DNA of 64,000 bases from Strongylocentrotus droebachiensis (GCA_035222895.1 JAVYIG010004937.1:1-64000); one strand, 5' to 3'. Counted from the first letter of the stretch, positions 41,615 through 54,640 are shown. Notes: generated from the sequence alone by a model not told the origin. Numbers and translations are program-made.

Positions 41615-41981
41615 AGGTAAAGACCAGTTATGGTCATGCGATTGAATTGTGAAAGAAACGTTGTGGAATCGATCAGAAAAGGTTGATCATCTAGCATCTA
41701 GCATCTGCAAGGTTCTGGAATCATCAAAATGATAAGAAATTTGGCCCATTCTTCGTAAAGTTACAAGCACTATACACAGAAAGATGTATATGGGACTACC
41801 CTATATCTCTCACAGGACCATGAGAGAAACAAATTTACCAAATATATTTATTAGTAGGCGGTTTCCCGGCAATTTTTTTATCATCATGTATTAGTCAAAA
41901 CATATTCTTTCACATGATTGGTAATGAGAGCTTCCATTTCATTTTTTGAAATTGGGGCATTACCAATACTGGTCTTTACCT
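41615..41981 (+). mobile_element. TTAA-flanked MITE, copy 2
   Basis: Ends AGGTAAAGACCAGT and ACTGGTCTTTACCT are perfect inverted repeats flanked by TTAA (41611-41614, 41982-41985). It is related to 36073-36490 in opposite orientation. TTAA targets are typical of piggyBac-type elements, but the ends do not match classic piggyBac termini. Confidence 0.85.
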
Positions 41982-42189
41982 TTAAACATCTAAGGACGTA
42001 CACTATATTCCCCTCGATTCAAGTGAAGGCATTTGAAACAAGTATTTAAACAAGGAAACAAAACTTGCAGCTCTACACAAATATGGAAGGAACACTACAA
42101 TAAATATTGACACTTCCTTTGTAGAAACCATGCGCAAACATACACTTGGAATGCATGAACATCAACACAAATACTAGACGACATTTGGT

Positions 42190-42670
42190 AATATATATAT
42201 ATATATATATATATATATCTAGATGCTGAACAGACGTTGATGAGTATTACCTAGAAGTAGAAGTAGAGCATTTACTGCGGTCTCGATGTAGACTGCTAGC
42301 TCAGAACCTATGTTATGAATTACGACTGACAAGTGTTTGTGCCCGCAAACTACAAATGTTCCTATATTACCCAAACATTCTCTCCATCTTCATGTTTAAA
42401 TTTTTCGAAAAAGCTATTCCCTGAAAACAAAAATCTTCTTTCTTCCGAGAAATATACCTCTCTCCGATTCTCCGTCTCTCTTATATTCTCAACCTTTTAA
42501 CACCTTTTGTGATATACCTCTCTCCCTCTCTCTTACATTCTCAACCTCTCAATACCTGTTGTGATATACCTGTCTCCCTTAGATTCTCAACCTCTCAACA
42601 CCTTTTGTGATATACCTCTCTCCCCCTCTATTACACTCTCAACCTCTCAGTACCTTTTGTGTTATATACC
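42190..42670. repeat. AT microsatellite plus dispersed repeat copy 3
   Basis: An (AT)n run (42193-42218) precedes a copy of the 8590/51660 repeat (TAGATGCTGAACAGACGTTG), followed by about four CT-rich units of roughly 60 bp (GATATACCTCTCTCCCTCTC). Confidence 0.7.
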
Positions 42671-42978
42671 TCATAAATAGATTGTCATTCACTGATTGGT
42701 CAAAACTATATCACATGACAAGGAGCATTTCGATCTATCATTGCGTCAGAGCGTTTGATAGTACTATCAAACCCTGTGATAGAACTCCTAACCCCTCCGC
42801 GACTTTCGCACACACACAGCGTACAAGATTTCAAATGCGCGCTCAAGCCATGCAATTAACGCTAGGCCCCAGTAACTGCATTACCTTACTGCAGTACCCG
42901 TAAACATGTACAGTATAGCTTGAATAACCGCTTCAAAATACTGTAAATATATTACTGTAATGAGCATATAGACTCTTG

Positions 42979-45444
42979 ATATAGGATTTCCCGGCCAAAT
43001 TCGCGAGTTTTCATTCAAATTAATTTGTCTTGCGTTCAAATTCGACGGTTTCCGTGCAGTCAGGTATATCTCGGGTTTATATTCCCTTTTCTAGTTTTCA
43101 AATCTATGGAATTTTCGTTAGAATCTACGTATGTTTCATTCAAATTAACGAACATTGTGCTTCTTTCGCTATTTGGTCATTCGATTTGGCGCAACACGAT
43201 TTTCTGACAACGCGACGGTGTACTGCTAGCATATTCATTTGTAGCATTCAAATTAGCACTTTGTGCACTTAAATTGATGGTCATTATACATTTCTCGTTT
43301 ATTACACACTTTTTATAGCTCATTCCTTTTCTTTCAAGATTGTTTTTTCATGTGTATTTCATCATATTTCACTTTCTTGCATTTATACACTTATACTTAT
43401 TAGATTCATCTGATATTCATCAGCATTTAAGTTAGATTGTTAAAAAGAAAAATACGACTTGAATCTACGGACCTGATGGTCTCAGTATATTTGTAAATGT
43501 TCATGTAAGGAAATTGTTTGTCTTATGTTTCATCATAAATTTATCATAATTTCATCATAATTTCATTATGGAAGAAGGGTACAATATTGTGACTGGGGTA
43601 AATAGGATTTCCGGGCCAAATTCGCGTGTTTGTCATTCGAATTCATTTACTTTGCATTTAAGTTAGCGCAGATCGGCTTTGCCATACCAATTATCATTCA
43701 ATTTTCCAGTTTTTGTATTTAATTTAGAATTTTGGTCGAAGGTTTTCATAGATCTGTCATTCAATTTAGAAACTGCTCAACTAGCATTCAAATTAATATT
43801 CACTTGTCGAAGCGTTATTGTTATCATTCAAATTAACACCTGTCATTCGTATTCGTAATATTTTTATTCAGGTTAGGAATGTTAGGGGGTAGAATTACAA
43901 CAAACTTTTACAGTTTTTAAATAATGCAATTAAAATGCATGATTTGCCATAGGGGTCTAAGCTGTTATTCCATTTATTCATTTTCAGGACAATGCAGTTG
44001 GGTGCAGTCAGACATAAAGTAAAGAAGGGGCGAAATCAAGGGATATGGCATTTCTGCACGGACATGTTCATATACCCGGGAAAGGTGGGGGTACCCTCAA
44101 TCGCCCCTTTTAACTACAGACTCGGAATTTTACAAAAGTAATTCACATCGAATATGCACACACCTCTGTTTTTCTTAAAGAGTTTCATAGTTTACTCGCC
44201 CGCCAACAGATCGATGGCTAAAGACTTGGCTAAATAATGAATCATGTTCAAATTGTTGACTCTAGTCCCTACCCCAGTCACAATATTGTACCCTTCGTCC
44301 AAAATGAAATAATGATGAAATTATGATAAATTTATGATGAAACATAGAATAAACAACTTCCTTCCATTAACATTTACAAACAAAGGATTTCCCAGCCAAA
44401 TTCGCGAGTTTGTCATTCGAATTCATTTACTTTGCATTTAAGTTAGCGCAGATCAGCTTTGCCATGCCAATTATCATCAATTTTCCCGATTTTGTATTTA
44501 ATTTAGGAATTTGGTCGAAGGATTTCATAGATCTGTCATTCAATTTAGAAACTGCTCAACAAGCATTCAAATTAATCGTCACTTGTCGAGGCGTCATTTT
44601 TATCATTCAAATTGACACATGTCATTCGTATTCGAATTATGTTTATTCAAGTTAGGAATGTTAGGGAGAAGAAATGCAACACACGTTTACAGTTTTTAAA
44701 AAATGCAATTAAATGCATGATTTTCAATTGGGGTCTTTTCTGTTATTCAATTTATTAATTTTGAGGACAAAGCATATGTGTGTAGTCAGACATTAGGTAA
44801 AGAAGGGGCGAAATCAAGGGATATGGCATCTCTGAACGGACATGTTCATATACCCCAGTCACAATACTGTACCCTTCCTCCATAATGAAATTGTGATAAA
44901 TTTATGATGAAACACAAGACAAACAACTTCCTTACATGAAAATTTACAATTAATATTGAGACCATCTAGTCCGTAGATGTAAGTCTTTTTTTTAACAATC
45001 AAACTTAAATGCTGATGAATATCAGATAAATCTAATAAGTATAAGTGTATAAATGCAAGAAAATGAAATATGATGAAATACACATGAAAAAACAATCTTG
45101 AAAGAAAAAGAATGAGCTATAAAAAGTGTGTAATAAACGAGAAATGTATATTGACCATCAATTTAAGTGCACAAAGTGCTAATTTGAATGCTACAATTGA
45201 ATTAGAATGCTAGAAGTACACCGTCGCGTTGTCAGAAAATCGTGTTGCGCCAAATCGAATGACCAAATAGCGAAAGAAGCACATTGTTCATTAATTTTAA
45301 TGAAACATACGTAGATTCTAATGAAAATTACATAGATTAGAAAACTAGAAAAAGGAATATATACCCGAGATATACCTGAATGCACTACAACCGTCGAATT
45401 TGAACGCAAGACAAATTCGCGAATTTGGCCGGGAAATCCTATAT
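42979..45444. mobile_element. 2.5-kb fold-back element with internal direct repeats
   Basis: The left end ATATAGGATTTCCCGGCCAA and the right end TTGGCCGGGAAATCCTATAT are inverted. Left arm 42979-43600 pairs with right arm 44855-45444. Between them, 43604-44080 is directly repeated at 44390-44850, and the boundary segment 43480-43600 occurs inverted at 44270-44380. CATTCAAATTAA-like words recur throughout. No protein was recognised. Confidence 0.75.
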
Positions 45445-45558
45445 TAACATGGATGCTCCTAGTTACAAGCAACCAAATCACATGAACCTCGCTTAGCCCT
45501 CTCAGAACAAAATTTAGATCACATTCCCTGATTGTGAACCTACACACCCGCACCTACA

Positions 45559-46550
45559 TTTCACACACACACACACACACACACACGATCTACGTACTCA
45601 AGAATGTTAAGATCGTTCATCATATGAAATGTGCGATTAATCTGCCCTTCTCTACATGCATTTACAAATTAAAGTGGTGTATTTCGGTTACCTTTGCGTA
45701 AACTTAAGTAATTTGTTAGTAACCATGGTAACTAGGAATTGCAAACAATTAAAACCATTAACGATTCATGCTTTTTTTAGGTTACATCAATGCCGAAAAA
45801 CACTACATGCATGCAAAGTGTGCAAATACGTGGCCTAAATCAGTAGGGCCAAACGAAATAAAAACAAAAACAATTTTATATTAAGCTACAATAATCAAAA
45901 CAAACATCGTGGAGAAAGCCCCATGGTCGCGCAGAGGCGGATATCATAATCATCATCACTATTATCATCATCATTATATTCTGGTGTGCTTTCTTCCCCG
46001 ACATGAACATTTTATTTCATGAGATAATAATAATAATTAAAACAATATTTATGAAGCGCAACATATCCATCTCTGATGCTCAAGGCGCTTTCAAATAATT
46101 TGAATTAATATTCGACATATTTAAGATTAAAGAAATATTAATTGTTAACTCACATTAGATCAACAACTTCATGGTACCATGGTACATACAACATGACACA
46201 GTGTGATTATTCGCTTTGCATGTATTGTATAACAAAAATTTAACAATATGCATTGAGCATCAGGTGAGTTTTAAGCCCAGTTTTGACAAAAGAAAGAGTG
46301 TTGCCGTCTGAATAGAGAAAGGTAACTTATTCCACAAAGAAGGGGCTGCTGACGCAAATGCTCTCCCCCCAATTTCTTTTGTTATGTATTCCTTTAAGCC
46401 TAATATTGTGATATGATACCTTGGATTGTGTTTTTGTTAATAGCTTGTTCAGCCAATATTTTATTAAAATGTCAGATGATCTCATGTACACACAGTGAAG
46501 GTCTTGCATGATAATTTACAATTTTAAAACAGAGACAAACACGGAAAATA
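45559..46550. repeat. Intron next to the gene 2 start exon, duplicate of 5.37-6.38 kb
   Basis: From the CA tract at 45559 to the start exon the sequence follows 5370-6390 closely, including the retroelement tail at about 46020-46110. In gene 1 the CCP-a exon lies just beyond this block; in gene 2 the similarity ends at the CA tract, which the 2.5-kb fold-back element nearly adjoins. Confidence 0.75.
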
Positions 46551-46559
46551 ACTTCTTAC

Positions 46560-46632
46560 CGCAAACTGAAGCTAGGAATAGTTGAACATAGATCAATATT
46601 CGAACAATGTCTTCAAATCGCTTTCCTTCCAT
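46560..46632 (-). CDS. Gene 2 start exon encoding the signal peptide
   Basis: The ATG at 46632 opens 24 codons, MEGKRFEDIV followed by RILIYVQLFLASVC, with donor G|GTAAGA (phase 1). It differs from the gene 1 start exon (6394-6466) at only two residues (M to I, T to A), so the frame and signal peptide are conserved. The next convincing domain exon on this strand is SRCR, about 15 kb downstream, with an independent signal-like exon in between. Either gene 2 has a long first intron, or this start exon has been separated from its gene. Confidence 0.78.
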
Positions 46633-46989
46633 CGTGGCTAACTGGGTTGACTGCCTCAAGGTAAAATGTGAGATTATATCTTTTGTAAGTGAGACCTACC
46701 TGGTGGCATCGTGCTTATCAACGTATTATGTTTATTTATGTTGTGTTTCATTTCAGGATGCCATTGGCATGGATCTGTTCTGAGGTTCCGGTTCACTTTC
46801 CGATTCTTTCAGGAAGCAAAATGAAAAAGTTGTTAACCTGACACCTTTCATCATCTCTATGATGCAATAATGTAGTTCTGTTAACACGTGAACCGTCCCT
46901 ATATATTCCCTGCCTTCCTATGGTTTGGTCTACAAACACAGACCATATATTTGACACTCTATTGCAATCATTAATGTGTCTTGAGTGAA

Positions 46990-47055
46990 GCCTAATTCAG
47001 TGCCTATGCACTAAATAATCATATCTGATTGACACAAGTCTGTAAAAACCCAATA

Positions 47056-47089
<34 letters not shown>

Positions 47090-47180
47090 AGCGCACGCAC
47101 ATACGCACACACACACACAAACTATAGGGTGCCTGGGAGCGCTTTGGGGACTGAAGTTCCCCTCACGCGGGGACCCTAAC
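46990..47180. repeat. SINE tail plus CA microsatellite
   Basis: AATAATCATATCTGATTGAC and AAAACCCAATACACAC lead into (CA)n, then GGGAGCGCTTTGGGGACTGA. This corresponds to 6840-6960 and shares its first part with the 7SL-like SINE at 16.4 kb. Confidence 0.7.
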
Positions 47181-47950
47181 ACAGACAGAAGGAGGAAGAA
47201 AAAAAGATGAATGCTCCTTAGAGACCGACGTTTTTAGAACAAGAAGCTGTAGATAATTCGTATCTCGGCAATATTGCTTTTACTTAATACAGAGCATCAA
47301 ATTTATACATGCGATCAATAGGTACCCTGTCATAATAAATATGTAAATAAAAATGAATTAATGACTGAATGGGGATCTATTCCAAAACTAGCGTGTCTTA
47401 GTTGACCACAAGGTGATTCTTGTAGGGAACGCAGACGTAATTTAACCGATAGTAGCATGATTAGAAAGTCTCATATTTTCTGTAAATACGAACGGTGGGA
47501 TTTTTTCAATAGACTTGAATGTGAAAGACCTTTTGTATTCTCTCATGCAAATTGTAAGGAGAATTTGTATGTGATTTAATTTGATTCGTTTTTAACTAGT
47601 TTATTGAATTAAAACAAAAGCATATACACTCAAAATAGCAGCCGAAGGCTGAAACAAATTGAATTTACAAAAGTTGAACATTACATTAAAGTACAGTAAC
47701 CTGAAAGTTGGTTGGACAAATATGTAAAGTAATAATAACATTGCCAAAAACATAAGTCAACAAGGAAATGAAAAGGCAGGGAAATGATAAAGACAGACGA
47801 GATTTAAAACAGAACGAGACAAAGTAGGAATGACATTGCCAAAAAAGAGTAAATGAGGAAATGGAAAAAAGACAGGGAAATTGAAAAGACAGACGAGATA
47901 AACCTTGAAATAGGAGAAGAGGGACAAATTTTAGGTGAAGAAATCTCAAT
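47160..47950. repeat. Flank segment, repeated at 50.69-51.44 kb
   Basis: The block with AGAACAAGAAGCTGTAGATAA, CTAGCGTGTCTTAGTTGACC and the GA-rich repeats occurs here, at 50690-51440 and at 6960-8390. Gene 2's flank thus contains it twice, separated by 2.7 kb of unrelated DNA with a LINE. Confidence 0.75.
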
Positions 47951-49240
47951 AGTGACAGACCACCTAATAAATAAATTAATGAATAAATATAGGAAGAAAA
48001 TTCTGACGAGAACAATAGGTGGTCTGTCGTTGACAGACCATTTTATAAAGAATAAACTAGAAACTTAATTCGTCATGATGACGTATTCGGTGGTCTGTCT
48101 CCGATTCTCATGATCATGCTCATCTTCAAATCAATGATCCAAAATAATGATGTTAATGTAAAATGATGTATTAAGATATGAATTGATGAATGAAGTCCTG
48201 GTGAACTGATAGATTGAACTGATGTGAAATGAACTGAATTGATGAGCTAAACTGATAAACTGATAGATGAACTGACAGATTGAACTGTGACCTGAACTGA
48301 TGTGATAACTTAACTGATGATCAAAATCATGATCAAAATGAAATTTAATGAAAAAAGATTGGAATGTAGAATGCAGATTTCAGAAAAAGTCACCTCCAGT
48401 AGGCATGACACGCAAATTAAGAAAATTCTGAAATGTCTCATTTAATCGAAATTTTCACTGTGATGACGGCATCAAAATGAAAAATGGTGAGATATAGATA
48501 TAGAGAAGAAGAGAGGGAGACGGGTTATAGTCATGTAAAAATACATGAGCTGGACCGAGGGATGAAAGAAGAACCAGAATGCATACACTTGGAAGAAGAG
48601 AGGATAGTATAAGGAAACATGGTAGGGGTGAACTAAGAATACGAAGGGCTAAGGAAAGAGCTAGAGGAAATAAAGGAACATCCTATAAGACATTAAAGAG
48701 AGAGAACGGGAGCCAAAGGCGGGAAAAGGAGAGGGTGAGAGAGTAGAGAAAAAGAGAGACAGAGACAGCTCGAGGGAGACTAGTGATTAAAGACTCTTTC
48801 CAATCAAGAAAAAGTACTGTTTAGATGGGAAAATGGTGGTTTGGGTGTTCGGACACTTCAAAAACATAAACATTGACTATATTATCCATTAAATAATTTC
48901 GGAATGGACCATGCATCGATCTAGTTCCATTCAGCTAGTGTCCAATTTTTTTTTCTGTGCCCGAGCTCTAGCACCTTGCTATTAGTTTCATGAAACGGAT
49001 TTTCACTTCTATAACAGATTGCCATAGTCGTAATTAGATTTGTTATAGATATAGATATTGAATTTGTTATAGTCAGTCAAATGGTTTATGAAACGGACCC
49101 AGATGGATGTCGGTATTTCCACAGTAAAACGTCTTTTGATCGACTTACTCTTTTCTCATTGATGTATATTTAATATGTATCGTAATTTGTACGTTTATTC
49201 GATTTTTTTGTTGATATGTAATTATTTATAATTGTATTTT
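47951..49240. other. Intergenic repeats between the duplicated flank blocks
   Basis: Contains an inverted word pair (AGACCACCTAATAAA / ATAGGTGGTCTGTC, 47962-48035), a degenerate GAACTGAT repeat (48195-48310), a fragment of the 31-35-kb dispersed family (48355-48480) and a purine-rich stretch (48490-48780). No gene is supported. Confidence 0.5.
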
Positions 49241-49244
49241 GCTT

Positions 49245-49325
49245 GTCTAGCGCTTAGAGATTTCGATGGTAAGCGCTTTATAAGAACCGTATTTATTATT
49301 GTTATTATTATTACCTTTGAAGCAC
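49245..49325 (+). repeat. Retroelement tail with ATT microsatellite
   Basis: GTCTAGCGCTTAGAGATTTC...GTAAGCGCTTTATAAGAACC ends in (TTATTATT)n on the plus strand. Confidence 0.65.
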
Positions 49326-49599
49326 CATTCATCATACAGACTGTACACTAAAACGCCCTTTACCAGTCACAACCATTTACTATTTAGTAATTACCATTGA
49401 AATACCATTTAAAATGTATTCACTACCATCGAAGTACATGTACCAATTATCATTTCATCACTATACCATTAAAACACCATTTACCAAAGACATATGTACC
49501 ACTGTAACACCATTCACGATTTAGTCAGTATACCATACCATAAATTCAAATTCAATTGATTTCCACTTTAAAAAACATTTACAAATCAATAATGTATAC

Positions 49600-50665
49600 A
49601 TATAAATAATAGTGGCGGGGTCATAAAAAGCACTAAATTGGCTCGTTGAAAGTGATCCCTTAACAAATAACAAGAATATACATTACATATTATACATTCT
49701 AAAAAATATCGAAAAATTATTACAGAATAAACTTAACACAAACATAACAAAAACATCAAAATTTAAATCTAAAAAAAGATAAGGAAGAAAAGATAGGAAA
49801 CATCAACAAAATATTATCATTTATGAGTTCTGTAGGTGTTTTTTAACTAATCGTTTGAACTGTTTTACGGTCTTTTTATTTTTTAGATGAGTTGGGAAGT
49901 TATTCCAAATAATTGGACCATTGTTAAAAATCGAATTCTGAGTAGTTGATATGCGGTTTAAAGGAAGGTGGATATTTTGAGCATCTCTAGTATTGTAATT
50001 ATAAATGGAACAATTCAAAGTTAAATAATCATCATACATCTTAGGAAGAAGTTTATTAGACAGATGAAACATGAACATTTTAGTACTTAAGGTTAATAAA
50101 TCATGGATAGGTAGTTTTTGCATTTAAAAAAATATTGGTAGAGTGTGAGAGAGATGAAAAGAGTGTATAATGAGACGAATCCCACGTTTCTGTAATTTAT
50201 AAATTCGTTCAATATTTCTTTTAGAAGTCAAACCCCAAACAATATTACAATAATTAAAATGGGAAGAAATGAGGGCATGATATTACATTTTCAAAACAGT
50301 CTGAGGTAAGAAATTCAATCTGAATAAACACCAATATTTGTAGATAAAGTGTTACAAAGATGATTTATATGGTGGGTCCGAGATAGTTTTTCATCTACAG
50401 TTACTCCTAAACATGTTGTACTTGACACCCGAGTAATTTTTCTTTGAATAGAACAAATTTAACTCCATTGAAATATTGGTTTTAGTTCCAAACAAAATGT
50501 AATTAGTTGTATTAGTATTTAATATTAACTCATTGGATTTCATCCACATATTTCAATTTATTAATTGATTATTTACGAAATGATATAAAGTTGTAGGATC
50601 ACGACCTTTACAAAATACACTGGTATCGTATGCAAATAAAATATAATGATCCAGCATTGTTCCTG
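49600..50665 (-). mobile_element. LINE reverse-transcriptase fragment, inactivated
   Basis: Minus strand, 50660 to 49820. The RT palm motif reads LFAYDTSVFCKG (the usual FADDTS has lost one Asp to Tyr), followed by LYHFVNNQLI, NELILNTNTTNYILFGTKT, SSHFNYCNIVWG, LQKLPIHDLL, YNTRDAQNIHLP, GPIIWNNFPTHLKNKKTVKQ and FKRLVKKHL. This is the ordered C-terminal half of a CR1/Jockey-type non-LTR RT. Stops and a frameshift in the middle leave only the last 100 codons open (50123-49821). Confidence 0.85.
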
Positions 50666-52276
50666 AGGACTAGGGTATTATTCCTTGAAGTTTGTCAGAA
50701 GGAAGAAGAAAAGAAAAAGATGAAAGCTCCTTAGAGACCAACGATCTTAGAACAAGAAGCTGTAGATAATTCGTATCTCGGCAATCTTGCTTTTACTTGA
50801 TACAGAGCATCCAATTTATACATGCGATCAATAGGTACCCGGTCATAATTAATATATAAATAAAGAAGAACTAATAACTGAATGGGGATCTATTCCAAAA
50901 CTAGCGTGTCTTAGTTGACCACAAGGTGATTCTTCTAAGGAACGCAGACCTAATTTAACCCCTAGTAGCGTGATTAGAAAGTCTCATATTTTCTTTAAAT
51001 ACGAACGGTGGGATGTTTTCAATAGTCTTGAATGTGAAAGACATTTTGTATTCTTTAATGCGAATTTTAAGGGGAATTTGTATGTGATTTCATTTGATTC
51101 GTTTTGAACTTGTTTATTGAACTTTAAAAAAAAGAAGCATACACTCAAAATAGCAGCCGAAGGCTGAAACAAATTGAATTCACAAAAGGTTGAAAATTAC
51201 ATTAAAGTACAGTAACCTGAAAGTTGGTTGGACAAATATGTAAAGTAATAATAACATTGCCAAAAACATAAGTCAGCGAGGAAATGAAAAGGCAGGGAAA
51301 TGATAAAGACAGACGAGATTTAAAAGAAAACGAGACAAAGTAGGAATGACAATGCCTAAAAAGTAAACGAGGAAATAGAAAAAGACAGGGAAATTGAAAA
51401 ACAGACGAGATAAAGCTTGAAATAGGAGAAGAGGGAGAAATTTAGGTGAAGTAATCTAAATAATTTAACATATGACAAGGAAATGCCTTCTATCATTGTT
51501 TGCATTTTGGAAAGTACTTTACACCCTGGAAAGTGCTTGGATGGGATTGTAGAGAGTAAATAGAAAAGAGAAGAGAGGAAGAGATAATTAGAATCAATCT
51601 ATTTGAATCAATTTAGTTCCCTTTTCAGGAACTGTACCGCATAGAGCTGTATATAACAACTCTATGCTTTACCCTCATCTAGATGCTGAGCAGGCGTTGA
51701 TGAGTATTACCATAGAAGTAGAAGTAGAGTATTTACTGCGGTCTCGGTGTAGACTGCTTGCTCAGAACCTATGTTATGAATTACGACTGACAAGTGAGTG
51801 TGCCTGCAAACTACAGATGTTCCTTTATTACCTTTACAAACCCTCCATCTTTATGTTTAAACTTTTGGGACAAGCTATTCCCTGAAAACAAAAATCTTCT
51901 TTCTTCCGAAAAATATACCTCCCTACGTCTCTCTTACAATCTCAACCTCTCAATACTTTTTGTGATAAACCTCTCTTCCTCTCTCTTACATTCTTAACCT
52001 CTCAATACCTTTTGTGATAAACTTTCCAAACTTGGTCATGAATGAACAAACAAGCTCTTCCAATCTAGCTTGCCCATTGTTCATTTTATTCTCAACCGAT
52101 GCTTGCCCTTTTGTGTCCATTGCATGAGCAAGGAACCATTCTACAAAAATTGTTTGCTTTGACTAGCAAGGTTTATACAACAATTGCACAATATGATCCC
52201 GAAACTGTAATGCGATTAGTTACTTTCTTTGACATTATATTCTTTTGAAATGTGTAAAAATGTTTTGTTTTTCATA

Positions 52277-53178
52277 CAGTGCGTCCCAGAAAAAACGAAA
52301 CCTAGAATTATCGATGTTTTATCTTAACTTAATCACAATTATAATTGATAAATGACACATATTTGTAAAGCTTAGATCCTCCTCTTTCATTTGTAACTCG
52401 TATAATCCATATTTCATGCATAAGTGATTAAAATAAATGTGATGAGAGGAAACCAAAAAGTGATTTGGCGGGCGGTATCTGAATTTCAAGGGGTAAATCA
52501 CATTTCTAGAAAGTTGAGTTTCTGCCCTTTCATATGACACCACAGTCAGGAAAAGCGAGCTAGGAATGACATGGAATGTTATGGAACGAATTCGTTTTCA
52601 CTGGCTGTCTGATGTAGCAACAAACGGAGTTAACAAAAGACTTAACTCCGTTTCATTGACAATCAGCCGTAGACGAAACATGCATGGCTGATTGTCAACG
52701 AAACGGAGTTAAGTCTTTTGTCAATTCTGCTTGTTGCTACGACAGGGAGCCAGTGAAATCTAATTCGTTTGATAAAATTATGGAAATGCAAGCACTACTT
52801 TAAACAAACAGAACTTTGTCATTCTTTGCTCATTTTTTATGATTGAGGTGTCATATGAAAGGGCAGAAACTTAGCTTTTTAGAAATTTAATTTTCGTTTT
52901 GAAATAATAATGATAATAATAAAGATAGATTTATTGAGCGCATAATAATCCGAAGTTCTCTATGCGCTTTACAATACCGCCCGCCAAATCACTTTTTGGT
53001 TTCCTCTCTTCATATTCATTTTAATCACTCATGCATGACATATGCATCATATGAGTAGCATCAAATGAAAGAGAAGAATCTTAGCTTTCCAAATATGTGT
53101 CATTTATTAAATATAAATGTGACTAAATTATGATAAAACATCGATAGTTCTTGGTTTCGTTTTTTCTGGGACGCACTG
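52277..53178. mobile_element. mariner-like palindromic element with TA flanks
   Basis: The left end CAGTGCGTCCCAGAAAAAAC and its complement at the right end (GTTTTTTCTGGGACGCACTG) are perfect for about 20 bp. Flanking TA dinucleotides lie at 52275-52276 and 53179-53180. The arms extend almost to the centre (about 52650-52700), where AACGGAGTTAAGTCTTTTGT is inverted again. The right arm is interrupted by a retroelement tail at 52901-52975. The flank of gene 1 at 9.0 kb lacks the element. Confidence 0.85.
52901..52975 (-). mobile_element. Retroelement tail nested in the palindrome
   Basis: GTAAAGCGCATAGAGAACTTCG...(TTATTATC)n on the minus strand interrupts the right arm between TTTTGAAAT and ATACCGCCCGCC. 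The left arm is continuous at this point, which makes the nesting order clear. Confidence 0.75.
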
Positions 53179-54124
53179 TATATTTGTAAAAATGCAAAAG
53201 AAAAAGAAAATAAAACAGAAATAAATAATCAAATGAAATATAGTAGTTTTGAGATCAACCGAGGAGCTATATTTTTAACCGTGACCCACACGAGGCACTC
53301 ATTACTTGTTCTATTTACCGCACCCGCATGCCGATTTAAAAAAAGTGATATTTTGACACAATATGCTTTCAAATGTATTTATTTGTAGGAAAATTTACTC
53401 ATTTAAGAGCATTGCGCGTTTCTCACTGCAGGGATCCATTGATAAATTCACGCGCATCCATCACATTATAGCGAGCTTTCCTAGCCGCCGAGAGAGGGCA
53501 ACAAATAATTATCTTGTTTAATATTTTTTTCTCAAATTTGTCTCTAACTCTTGAATGTCAAAGATGTCGATTATATCATGTGTATATGTTATTCGTTAAT
53601 ATCAAAGTATATGATTAAAATTAATGACTGCATGGGTGAAGAGGTGTTTGTTGTTGTGACATGAAGCATACTAATACAGACAAAAGAAAGAAACATGTTT
53701 ATGGACTAAGATTTTAGGTTCAACTTTAACAAAAAAAACTCACTATTTATTCAATAACTACATCATTTGCAATTTTCGCCACTGTTACATATATAACTGT
53801 TCTAATGTAAAGATTAATTAATGAATTCTTAATTAACTCTGACTAACATTTTATCAAATACGAATAAACCGAAAAGATTCGTATTGTTTGCTTGGGGACT
53901 AATTTGCTAAGTTCTAAAAGATAATTGCTATGTTCAATATGTATAGGACTATCATAATTGAATTAGAAATATATTTTTTAATAATAAACCAACACGCCGT
54001 TAATTTATCTAAATTCCAATATATACCGATAGGGAAGTTTTGTACTGGGGAAGTTCTGTCTCTGATTTCTGTTTAAAAGTGAGTGGGAGATGACCTCGTG
54101 CGAGCCTCTTATACGCAAATATAT

Positions 54125-54215
54125 CTATCCAGATAATAATAATATAATAATAATATATTCATTTGTAAAGCGCAATAATTATGTGGATATATTCTACTGC
54201 GCTGCAAGAGCTCGT
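54125..54215 (-). repeat. Retroelement tail with ATA microsatellite
   Basis: CGCAGTAGAATATATCCAC...GCGCTTTACAAATGAATATAT runs into (TTATTA)n on the minus strand. Confidence 0.6.
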
Positions 54216-54453
54216 AAATAATGTGCTATACATACTACATGAACAAGTGAGAATTCAGTCTGATTAAATTTTTTCTAGTGATAGGGCTTTCCTTATTTCT
54301 AGTGGTAATCTATTCCTTAATCTGCACAAAGAAATGACCCGTCTCCGAGGGTTACTTTGGTTTTATATGGGGGAATTTGCATCATAAATGTGTCTTGTAT
54401 ACTGCGAAGGTTACGACCATGAGTATGAGACATAACATTCAGTATTAACATAA

Positions 54454-54640
54454 CTAGGAGTTTGACCATTTAGAGTTTTGTAAATTTGTGGAGTCTGGCA
54501 ATCCATACAATAAACTATTACAGTAATCTAGTTTACTAGTGATACATACATGCATGATAGTTTTCATGCTCTCCTGATCAAAGTATTTACGAATACATCT
54601 ACAATTATAAATCATGAAATCTAGTATATGCGAACGTGCG
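54454..54640 (-). mobile_element. LINE RT remnant
   Basis: Minus-strand residues RKYFDQESMKTIMHVCITSK followed by LDYCNSLLYGLPDSTNLQ match the conserved RT segment (YLxxxSAxxLVHAxVxSRLDYCNSLLxGLPxxxLxxLQ). Only about 40 residues remain. Confidence 0.7.

Noticed and set aside
47997..48110. Inverted GGTGGTCTGTC words as an operator-like regulatory site
   Set aside because: Related GTCA/TGAC words near TTAATTCG occur at the ends of the dispersed elements at 31.3, 33.3 and 35.4 kb, so repeat origin is more likely.
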